Assembly (NCBI RefSeq): GCF_000344685.1
Contig: NW_006920423.1
Location: 374,227-425,378, forward strand
Reading direction: 5' to 3'
Length of the DNA stretch: 51,152 bases
DNA from: Gloeophyllum trabeum ATCC 11539
Lineage: Eukaryota > Basidiomycota > Agaricomycetes > Gloeophyllales > Gloeophyllaceae
Positions 37,776 to 46,644 of the stretch are shown in pieces. Both the position numbers and the translations under genes were made by a program. The notes under the pieces were generated by a model that had not been told where the DNA came from, did no database searches, and saw nothing but the letters and a program-made list of their open reading frames with translations. Within the stretch, counting starts at the first letter, position 1. The number at the start of each line of letters is the position of its first letter.

Positions 37776-38992
37776 ATGGCATACCGTGGCGACTTCCAAT
37801 TGTGCAACCTCACCTTATTCCTGCGATTGCTGATGCTTGTTCATTTCTCGGCCGCTGTTATGGTGAATATTACCATAGACGACACGTATGGAGACGAAAA
37901 GACTGGCCTCAAGCCGAACTGGGTTGTCGGATTCGAGTTCCAGAGCTTGGAATGTCAGCATCCCGGAACGAATCCCATCTTGACCACTACCTGCCTGCAG
38001 GGTGTTGACTCGTCGCTCGCTTATAACCAGACCTGGACTGGGATGACTATCAACCAAACTACCAGTACACTTGGTGGGTTGACCCAACTGAACCTCACAT
38101 TCAATGGTGAGTGGCTATCGTGTACCGATGCTATCCTGGATTCTCAATCTGTGACACAGGAACTGCTATATACGTTTATCACGTAATTCCAGCGATCAAC
38201 GACTTCTCGGAGACCACGTTTGGCATTGCGTACAGCCTCGATGAAGACGACTCTAAGCTTGAAGCGTACAGCAAGACCCCTCATACACAATACAACCAAC
38301 TCGCGTACTCACGGGAAGGTCTATCTCCATCTACTCATACACTGGGAGTGACAATTGGGGACCCTGGCCTACCCCAGATGTTCTTCGACTATGCGATTTA
38401 TACGTATGCATCTCCTTTCCGCCTCAGAATGTCTAATCCCTAACGCTGCGTTCATAGTACAGATGACGATACGACCGGATTGTCTCCCGTGGCTTCCGGG
38501 ACATCCGACAGTGCCTCCAACGTGTCACGTACTGCTTCCTCATATCAAGGGGACGTATCATCAACCACTGGCATAAAACTTCCCGTGGCACCTATCGTGG
38601 TGGGCGCAGTCGGAGGGATCGTATTTTTCGTTTGCTTAGGAGCCGTCTACATTTTTCGCCGCAGATCAAGATCACGCCCACACAGGGACCCCACGAATTC
38701 CATTGGGTATAAGGCTCCCGAGACGGGAGGCAGTGGGATATCACAAAATCTTGGGAACATCCTGTCGAATCCAGCGTCCGCCGGACTCCCTTCACCAGAG
38801 ACTGAGACTCGTACTCCGCTCATTACCAACCCTAGTCTACAATGCACTTACCTTGAGAGCGAGCGTAATCGCCTTACGATCCTCGAGCAGGAGGTAGAGC
38901 GACTGCGAGCGGAGCATGGACAGCTGCACGTACCTCCTGCCTATGATGAGCTTGGGCCGCCAGACGGAATGTTTCCTGGAGACATGGCATAA
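37776..38992 (+). CDS. single-pass membrane protein F2 with beta-rich ectodomain
   Basis: Three exons: join(37776..38106,38160..38403,38458..38992), 369 aa. A hydrophobic signal region (LFLRLLMLVHFSAA) precedes the ectodomain, with NITIDDTYGDEKTG, GTAIYVYHVIPA, HTQYNQLAYSREG and MFFDYAIYT. Several N-glycosylation sequons (NIT, NQT, NLT) are present. A Ser/Thr-rich stalk leads to one transmembrane helix (~aa 235-257, VVGAVGGIVFFVCLGAVYIF) with a basic stop-transfer RRRSRSR. The cytoplasmic tail has a short coiled-coil-like stretch (EQEVERLRAEHGQLHVP) and PPAYDE. This architecture is widespread in Agaricomycetes, where it is uncharacterised. A surface sensor or adhesion role is only inference. 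It is a tandem paralog of F1 and F3. Confidence 0.87.
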
Positions 38993-39819
38993 ACTGCAGT
39001 TGGGACAATGAAGTTCAAATTTTCATGTAATTGTAGGGACACTGGGACCTCAGGATTGACTTGACTGAATTGTTGTATTCCTGATACCGGTGGTAGAGAC
39101 TTATGCACAACGAAATAAAGGGCGAGTAGTGAGGACAACACTCGGTAGAACGGAGTACGCGTGCTCATCTGTTGTCTAGCGATGATCGCTGAGGACTCGA
39201 TTCGAGGTGCAAATCCGATGAATCGCCAACACGACCTTCATAGGCGACTATCAATGAAGACCGAGCGGAATAAATGCTAAAAGAATCTCTGAGGAGGAAA
39301 TACTCTAGCAATCGTGAGGACAACTATCGTTACCATCTGTCGATGGAGGGCTGCGGGATATAAGCAAAAATAGGATCATGGCCGTCCTTGTACTTTCCCT
39401 ATCATGATGTTAATCTCCAGCGTATTAGTCTTAGAAAAGAGAAACAAACCCAGGAAAGGTCAGAGAGCATAATCGCTTGGGCGGATCGATGCTCAAGCGA
39501 TTCTCGGCATCGAAGTATCTCCCGTATGAACGTTGGATACGAAGGATAGAGCTGCATAAACCTTACAACGAGCCAGAACCGCGGGACTGGTTAAATGCCA
39601 CTTGATGAGAATGCTCGACGGCGATGACCATCTTTTGTTAATCATGGCGTTGTTCAATGTCTGTGTATAAATAAACCAGCGGTGCCCTCACTCGTAGATG
39701 CCCTCATTCCCCCCGAACAAAGTCGTGCTGGTCGATACGTGCCTCGTCCTTCATTCCTCGAACTACTGCTGCTGACAGCTTCTTAGGGACTGCAGAATCC
39801 GCCGAGCTCCAGCCGTAAC
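38993..39819. other. intergenic between F2 and F3
   Basis: About 830 bases. TATAAATA at 39666-39673 lies ~147 bases before the F3 start. I looked for another MFS relic here and found none. No other coding signal was seen. Confidence 0.5.
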
Positions 39820-41084
39820 ATGGCATACGTTGCCGGTGTCCGGTGGTTCTACCTTGGCTTATTCCTGCGATTGCTGCTGCTTGCTCATCTCTCGGCCGCT
39901 ACTTCGGTGAATGTAACCATAGACGATACATACGGAGACGAAAAGACCGGTGGCAAGCCGAATTGGGTAGTCGGATGGGAATTCCAGAGCTCGAATTGCC
40001 AGAATCCCGGCCAGAACCCCATCCTGACCACCACCTGTCTGCAAGGCGTTGACCCATCACTCGCCTACAACCAGACCTGGACGGGTATGACTATCAATCA
40101 AACCACAAGTGTACTTGGTGGTGGGACCCAGCTCAACCTCACGTTCGATGGTAAGTAATTTCCTCGAACTAATACCATTTTGGACTTACGGGTGATTCGC
40201 TTCCCGACACAGGGACTGCGATATATGTCTATCACATAATACCAGCGATGAATGACTTCTCGGAGAACACGTTTGGGATCTCGTACAGCTTGGACGGAGA
40301 GCAGCCCATGCTTCAGGCATACGGAAAAGGGCCCCATACACAGTATAATCAACTGGCGTACTCTCGGGAAGGTCTCTCTCCATCCACCCATGTGCTAGGC
40401 CTGACGATCGGGGACCCTGGCTTACCCCAAATGTTTTTCGACTACGCGGTTTACACGTGCGCCTGTCTGTTTGCCCTGAGGTCGACGGTCCCCTGACGTC
40501 TCTTCTTCAGCACGGATGACGGCACGACCGGATCGTACACCGCTGAGATGCCTGCAACGTCTTGGACGTCATCCGTCAGTTACCCAAAAACATCATCCAC
40601 TCCTTCCTCGATGGACCAAGCCAGTGCATCGTCGACAAAGAAAGCTAATCTGGCAGCTGTTGTTGGAGGCACTGCAGGAGGAATCGTACTCCTCGCGTGC
40701 CTAGGAGGCATCTACCTTTTTCGCCGCAGAAGAGCGTCACGCTCTGATTGGCGTCATGAACACAAGGTTCCCGGGGCAGAGGACGACGGAGAGACGGCTG
40801 AGAGGAGCCTCAGCACGAGGAGTCTCGCGTCCGTGCCCGCGACCGTCAGTTTTCGTTCGCCTGAGACCCTGACTCGGTCTCTGTCAACGGTCACTTCGAG
40901 TCCTCGCGGAACTGACGCCGGAAGCGAGAGGAACCGCCTTGTGAATCTCGCGCAGGGTCTTGCGCAGGAGGTTGAGCGACTGCGAGCAGAGCAACGCCAG
41001 TCGCAGATGCCTCCTGCATATGAGACTAGCATCAATGATAGGCTTTCCTCGCCACATGCGACCTCACCAAGGGACGTGGTGTAA
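39820..41084 (+). CDS. single-pass membrane protein F3 with beta-rich ectodomain
   Basis: Three exons: join(39820..40150,40213..40456,40511..41084), 382 aa. Exon 1 (331 nt) and exon 2 (244 nt) have exactly the same lengths as in F2. Signal region LFLRLLLLAHLSAA. Ectodomain NVTIDDTYGDEKTGGKPNW, SPSTHVLGLTIGDPG and MFFDYAVYT. Transmembrane helix ~aa 238-261 (VVGGTAGGIVLLACLGGIYLF) followed by RRRRASRSD. The tail has a coiled-coil-like AQEVERLRAEQRQSQMPP and PPAYE as in F2. The ectodomains of F2 and F3 are much more alike than their stalks and tails, so the duplication is fairly recent and the low-complexity parts diverge fast. Function unknown. Confidence 0.88.
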
Positions 41085-41477
41085 ATCGCAATCAAAGGTC
41101 TGTATTCATGTATTAGTCCAGTTGTAGGTACGGGTCCGCCTCTACGTATTCAGGTTCGAAGAAGGGGAGCCCTAAAACATATTTTACGGTCGGATCCTGA
41201 CATTAGACGCGCAGTATATGGACCGCAGTAGATGCATGCTCACCTATTTAATCCAGGCGAAGCGGTTCCAAGGCTCTGTGACGGTCAATAGCAGCACCTC
41301 CAACAACAGTTAGTATTGTGGTTGTGGCGAGAGCAACATCAGATATGCAAGGTTGGCCATGGAATGCATGTGGTTGCGGTGTTTCAGATTTACACATATT
41401 AGTACATCATGATACAATACTTGAAGAGCATAGAATATATAGTCGAACAAACCGCGACGCGAGGCAGGCGTGCCATG
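41085..41477. other. convergent 3' flank of F3 and SYF2
   Basis: About 390 bases between two convergent stop codons, expected to hold both transcript ends. Nothing else is recognisable. Confidence 0.5.
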
Positions 41478-42754
41478 TTATAGAGCGGTACCACGCTCGA
41501 AGCTTGCGCGGATCTCGGCAGTATACTTGTCGTAGAACCGTGCGATCTGTAGCAAGGGCGTAAGTAATCGAAAGAAGTGGGGAAATGAGGGGAAGGAATA
41601 GGAAGAACCTTCTTGTTGAATACACGGTTCCGCTCGTTGATGTATGTGATGTCGCCCTCATCCTCGTTGGCGCGCTTGCGGTGAAATTTGCGCTTCTTGT
41701 CGATACTGGACGAGATCAATTAAGACCGTCAGCATTCACACAGAAGCGGGAATATGGAGGACGTCGAAGGATGCAGGTAAAAAACTGAAGCGGAGAACCG
41801 GAATTGGCATGAGGGAGGAGGTATAATACGTACTCTCTGTTCAGCTTCTCTACCACGCGATCGATAGCCTCCTCGCTTGGTTTGTTGTCCGCGTACAGCA
41901 GTGTGTTGGCATCCCGGTAGAGACTCTCCGCCGCAAGCTGTTGCTGTTGACTGGACGGTATAAGCTATTGTGCATAAATGTAAATAACACAAGTACTCAG
42001 TCGTAGAAGCGGTGCGGGACAGACCTCCATGGATGTCGACGATCCCTCGCCGTTGCCGTTCTGCTTTACAAGTGTACCTGGTGCGAGACCTAGCGCGACC
42101 TCTTTCTGCCGATTATACGCAGCGAGATCAGGCTTGATGTAATCCAAGTCCTTCTTATACTTCCTCCTCGCCGCATGTGCATCATCTAGACATCCCACCG
42201 CCGTCAGCCACGCCGTGCACTCGCCTTAGAACTCTGGCACAAGCAAACCACGCACCATGGAACTCGAAATCCGCCCTGCGCGCCTTCCTCGCTTTCTTCT
42301 TCTCCCACTCATCGTTCTCCTCAATCGTATACTCCCAGTTCTTCTGGCGTTCAATATCCTCGCCGCGCTCCTCCGCATCGGCCTTCAGCCTGAGTGTCTC
42401 GGCCAGCTTGCGCTGCCGGTCTAAACGTGCAGCTTCCTTCGCGCCAAGTTTCTGCTTTTGTGACTCTTCGACGAGGGATTGGCGGTTTGCGATGGCGGAA
42501 GAGCGCTATGCCAGGGTGAGCTAGCACAACGGAGGCAAAGGGTGGACGGGGCGCACCATTTTGTTCCGGAGCTGCTCGAGCTTCGCTCTCCTCTCCTCCA
42601 GCGACAGTTTCTTCTCGCTCTCATCCTTCATCTCGACGTCCTCCTTGCTCTGCTCGGCAGCGGCCTCTTGTCCTTCCGTCATTTGTCGCGCGAACTCCTC
42701 GGCTGCACCTGCCACGTTCGACACGCTTTCCGCTACCTTGTGCGCGACTTCCAT
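41478..42754 (-). CDS. SYF2: pre-mRNA-splicing factor SYF2
   Basis: Six exons: complement(join(41478..41546,41609..41705,41834..41964,42025..42185,42256..42505,42557..42754)), 301 aa. The family signature is strong: an acidic, helical N-terminus; KNWEYTIEENDEWEKKKARK; DYIKPDLAAYNRQKEVALG; DKKRKFHRKRANEDEGDITY; INERNRVFNKKIARFYDKYT and a terminal basic/acidic helix ending SFERGTAL. SYF2 is a Prp19-associated (NTC) spliceosome component in the nucleus that helps splicing and cell-cycle progression in yeast. It is divergently arranged with UPF3 over a 216-base shared promoter. Confidence 0.92.
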
Positions 42755-42970
42755 ATTCGAAGAAATGAAAGGCTGTATCTAGAATGAAAACCAGGGGCGA
42801 ATGTAGAGTTGACCGTCTAGTGTGAGGGGGCACTCCAGGCCTGACATCAACCACAGGAGACTCGGACGTGAGAACAGTGCCACACTGCGCTGTTACCTAC
42901 GCAGCACTCCTGCCTGTCCCACGCCCCTCTGTTGCCACACCTCTTCCCTGAGCACCACCCCCTACCAACC
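42755..42970. promoter_or_regulatory. divergent promoter region of SYF2 and UPF3
   Basis: Only 216 bases separate the two start codons, so control elements are probably shared. I see no TATA box. The arrangement pairs two RNA-processing genes. Confidence 0.45.
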
Positions 42971-44522
42971 ATGGCCGCCTCATCCGAGAAGAAACCCCGC
43001 GAACGCAAGTCCACCGCGGGCTCGAGCTCCAGCAACAGCAGCGCCGCGCGCCTGAAGACCGTCGTGCGGCGCCTCCCCGCGAACCTGCCCGAGGACGTGT
43101 TCTGGCAGAGCGTCGCCGCGTGGGTGACGCCCGAGACCGCAAGCTGGAAGGTGTTCTACCCGGGGAAGCTGACGAAGAAGTGAGTCATCGCACTTGTCCC
43201 TTTGCTTGAGTGGGAAGCGGGATGGCATGTTGATAAGGAAGGGGTGAATTGAAGGCTGAACAAGGAGAACATCCCCGCGCGGGCGTACATCGCGTTCCGG
43301 AGCGAGGAGCAGCTGGCGGTGTTCAGCCGGGAGTACGACGGGCATGTGTTTAGGGACAAAGCAGGTAGCTCTTTCCCCTCTTCTTTTCGTTGCTGAAGCT
43401 CATGGCGTGGGGAAGGGAACGAGTCACAGGCGGTCGTAGAGTTCGCGCCGTACCAGAAGATACCCGCGGAGAAGAAGAAGGCGGACGCGCGCCAGGGGAC
43501 GATAGAGCAAGGTGTGTTAGGCGCTATAAGCACGCGAACATGTAGAGATGAAGGCTGATTCAACATAGACGAGGACTACATCTCGTTTATCGAGTCGCTG
43601 AAAGCAGGCCCGAGCAAAACCGGAGATACCGAGACACTACTCGAAACACTCAGTAAGCCTCCCCTTCACCTCCTTCCCTTTTCCCTCCTCCCCTTTCACC
43701 AACCCGATCTGACCCAACGACTGTCAACGCACAGTCGCATCAACCCAACCCCCACCCCCGCCAACCACCACGCCCCTCCTCGAGGCGCTCAAAGCCGAGA
43801 AAGAAAAGGCCACACACAAAGCCCAGGAACCCGTTGTCGTGCCGAAGCTCATCCAGCGCGAGAAGAAGGATACGCACGCGCACAAGGACGAGGCGGGGGG
43901 CAAGAAGAAAGAGAAGGAGAAGGAGAAAGCCACGGGCCCGCAGTCTCCCCCGCGCAAGGGGAAGAAAGGTGGACAGGGCGGAGGCGGAGCACAGGCACCT
44001 CAGCAGCAACAGGGGAAGGGGGCGAAGGGCCGGCCTGCGCCTGCGCCGGCCCCGGCAACCCAGCATCAGAGTCAGAATCCCAGCCAAAGCCAGACCCAGA
44101 AACCCCCCAGCGCACCGAAAGCCATGCGCGGCTCCGCCCCCCGCCCACATACACCCACCACCGCCACGCCCGCGCGCATCGACGACCCCGAGCCTCCAAC
44201 ACCCACAACCGGGCCCGCATCCACGAACGCCAACACCGCAGGCCCGGCGCGCAGGCGTCCCGTGATCGGGCTCGCGTCGCGCCAGTTCGAGGCGGCGCTG
44301 AGCGGTGCGGGTGTGCGGGCGCGGCAGCGGGAGAAGGGGGAGAGTACGCCGGCGACGCCCACGGCGCCTGATAGTGCGTCGGCGCCGAGGGGGATCTTGG
44401 TAAGGCCTAATGCTGCTGCTGACGGGGGCGGGGCGGGGGCGGTGCTTGGATCTGCGGAGGGTGTTGGGAGGGGAGGATTTAGAGGGAGAGGGAGGGGGAG
44501 AGGGAGGGGCCGGGGGGCTTGA
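42971..44522 (+). CDS. UPF3: nonsense-mediated mRNA decay factor UPF3
   Basis: Five exons: join(42971..43179,43255..43364,43416..43511,43569..43652,43735..44522), 428 aa. The Smg4/UPF3 RNP-like domain lies at ~aa 28-170: LKTVVRRLPANLPEDVFW, ARAYIAFRSEEQLAVFSREY, GHVFRDKAGNESQAVVEFAP and YQKIP. EDYISFIESL follows. The remainder is a lysine/glutamate-rich then Pro/Gln-rich disordered tail that ends in an RG-rich run (GGFRGRGRGRGRGRG). UPF3 links UPF2 and the exon-junction complex to mRNA surveillance and shuttles between nucleus and cytoplasm. Acceptor choice at 43415 (giving GNESQ) was decided by the family sequence; a nearer CAG would break the frame. GC-rich 3' exon with many long open shadow frames on both strands. 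Confidence 0.92.
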
Positions 44523-45477
44523 GCGTGAGTTGGCAGGGTGGGCGGTGTATACCATACGGTAGGGGCTTATTGGGACTCACCATTTCTCTTCCACTTGTTA
44601 TAGCAATTAGATTTGTACAAATGTATATCCAGAATTCAGTGTATTCGTATGGACCTGGTCCGCGAAAATCACCGTGTAACGGTGAAGAGGCTACGTAGCC
44701 ACATCGCGAGTCTGCTACGGTACTCGTGGGAAACGCCTCACGACTTAAATCTTGAAATTTTGCGTTCTATCTTGCACGTTCTGCTCCTCCGTTCTTCAGC
44801 CCCGTCCGAACCATCGCATGGGACCTTGGTAAGTGAACCTCCTACCTGCTTTCGAGGCAATCATTTTTTCGTTTCTGTCGCGTCGACGTTGTATGATGAT
44901 ACCGAATTCACAAAGATCAAGCTCAACAGTCTTACGGGCCTTGCCCGCTTGGGGACTACATTCTGCAATCCTGACTTTACCCTTCCTTCCATGTTTTCAT
45001 TACTTGGAGGACGTTGTACTGACTGTTCTATCATGTAGGCTGCAGTTGTTCGTCGGGAGAGGGTTTCAGGACCGGTGTAGGAACGGCGGGACCAGGTCCG
45101 TAGGTGTATATGGCGGCTGTTGTGTAGATTCAGATACAGGATGCTTGCTGAATGTCATTATATGTTGGCCTGCGAATATGTAAAGGTGAAATTTTCTGAG
45201 TCGTCCGTGTTTGTCGTGGCCCTCTTGAGAGTCGTCTCGGCTTAATGTGAACATCAGATTGGAGGCTTGGAGCTCTATCCCGACTCCTCTTCTGCGTGTA
45301 CTAAACCACCACCACCTTCCCTTCTGTCTTGGATACGTCTGCGCATCTACTGACCTTGAGTGTTCTGGCATTGGTTTGTACGCTCGGTAGGTGGCTTTTT
45401 ACGTATATCTGCTTGAAAGTTAACAATCGATCCGTTCGATGGCGAAATCCCTACACCGCGCTAACCCCTTCCCGGCA
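44523..45477. other. intergenic, no supported gene
   Basis: About 950 bases downstream of UPF3. Plus-strand frames at 44613-45183 are open but lack a recognisable domain or coherent splicing. The first exon of the exopolyphosphatase relic that follows could not be found here. Confidence 0.45.
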
Positions 45478-45800
45478 CAGACCTCGACAGCCTCGCATCC
45501 TCCGTCACCCTCACGCTCTTCCTCTCCCTGACGCGCCCCGACGCGCGGGGAAAGGCCGCCCCCTCCTGCAGACCCCGCGCGCGGACCTGCATCTGCGCCC
45601 GGAGAACCTGCACGCCCTCTCCCTCGCCTCCCTCGACCCCTCCGCGCTGCTCTGGTTTGGCGACGAACCCTCCCCCTCCCGTCGGGGAAGTTCGCGCTCG
45701 TCGACCATTACCGCTTGAACCCGCTCTTCTCCTCCCCCCTCTCCCCCCTCCGAAGTCGTCGGGATGGTGGACCACGACGACGACGAGGGGCTGTAGATTC
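45478..45800 (+). pseudogene. exopolyphosphatase (PPX1-like, DHH family) relic
   Basis: After a CAG acceptor-like site, the sequence reads DLDSLASSVTLTLFLSLT, then shifts frame into PRADLHLRPENLHALSLA and LDPSALLWFGDE. It shifts again into GKFALVDHYRLNPLF and once more into EVVGMVDHDDDEGL before a stop. The order and spacing match the metal-binding half of fungal exopolyphosphatase (DLDS, then LVDHN, then VDHHxDE). The DHH motif itself reads DHDDDE. At least three frame changes in 320 bases exclude a functional product. High GC compared with its flanks supports a coding origin. Confidence 0.72.
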
Positions 45801-46458
45801 AAACGAAGCGACGAGAGGCCGGCGTTACTCTCCCCTCGCGCGAATGCACGGTGTTCCAGGAGGGGAGAAGCGTATGTTGTGACTGATGTCAGGCGAGTTG
45901 GCTCGTATCCGTGCAGTCAGTCGGCCGAGCGCCGATCATTCTCCCCGTGTGTTCAGCGCAGGCAGGATGCGCTCTCCGTGCAAGATTCGATCTGGCTATA
46001 CCGTCTGGCGGGCCTGAAACCCCAGCTGCCGCGTCAGTAATGATGAAGGCGCCGGTCGGGGTTTAGTGCAGGCAAATGTGATAGCCGGATGACGTCTCTT
46101 ATACCGTCTGGCGTGTGTGAAACCTCCGACACATCGTTCTTTGTTTTTCTTCTACGCGATCCCTGAACATGCGCGAGCCCGTCCTGGAATTTCTCGTGCG
46201 GACGGGAACGCCAACTCCGTATCCCGCATACATACTTGCCGGGGATGATCGACGCACCGGAGAATCTGTTGGACAGTCCAATTTGTATACTGTCTCTGGG
46301 GAAGTCGGGTTGTTAGCGGGCTGTCTTTCCCCGGGAGGTGGGTGCCGATTCCCCGACTCTCCCAGACTGGACCGGAACAAGGACCCCATCTCTGGAGGGG
46401 TCAGCGTAAAGTCAGACCAGGACATGCGACTCGGATGCCCGTGCCCGTGCCCGATTTC
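45801..46458. other. intergenic, short direct duplication only
   Basis: No gene supported. A short direct repeat is visible: TATACCGTCTGGCG followed closely by TGAAACC near 45997 and again near 46100. The open frames here show no domain. Confidence 0.4.
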
Positions 46459-46522
46459 CTGGAGATGGGTAGCACAGGACGGTCCACCTCCTGGGGGACT
46501 GACCCGTTCTACCGATCTCTGG
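46459..46522. repeat. hairpin repeat unit 1
   Basis: The left arm (CTGGAGATGGGTAG) and right arm (CTACCGATCTCTGG) are imperfect reverse complements around a GC-rich loop. A related unit lies ~127 bases downstream. Confidence 0.6.
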
Positions 46523-46587
46523 TGGAGTCCGCCCGTGAAGCTAACTTTCCACTCAGAGTGCACGCTCAGATCACGCGCAGTGTTCCC

Positions 46588-46644
46588 CGGAGATGGGTAG
46601 AACAGTCCTGTCCAGTTGGACCGGCCTCTTCTACCAATCTCTGG
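46588..46644. repeat. hairpin repeat unit 2
   Basis: The left arm (CGGAGATGGGTAGAA) and right arm (TTCTACCAATCTCTGG) pair with one or two mismatches. The arms are nearly those of unit 1, so the two form a tandem pair of inverted repeats in otherwise non-coding DNA. Confidence 0.6.

Noticed and set aside
43365..43436. Splicing of UPF3 exon 2 to the later acceptor CACAG before GCGGTC
   Set aside because: It shifts the frame. The acceptor at 43415 yields the family-typical GNES segment and keeps the frame.
43740..44555. Long open frames on the minus strand opposite the last UPF3 exon (up to 271 codons), and a second plus-strand frame at 43834-44265
   Set aside because: The exon is very GC-rich and repetitive, which keeps other frames free of stops. 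Their translations are low-complexity Arg/Pro/Ala strings, while the UPF3 frame shows family motifs.
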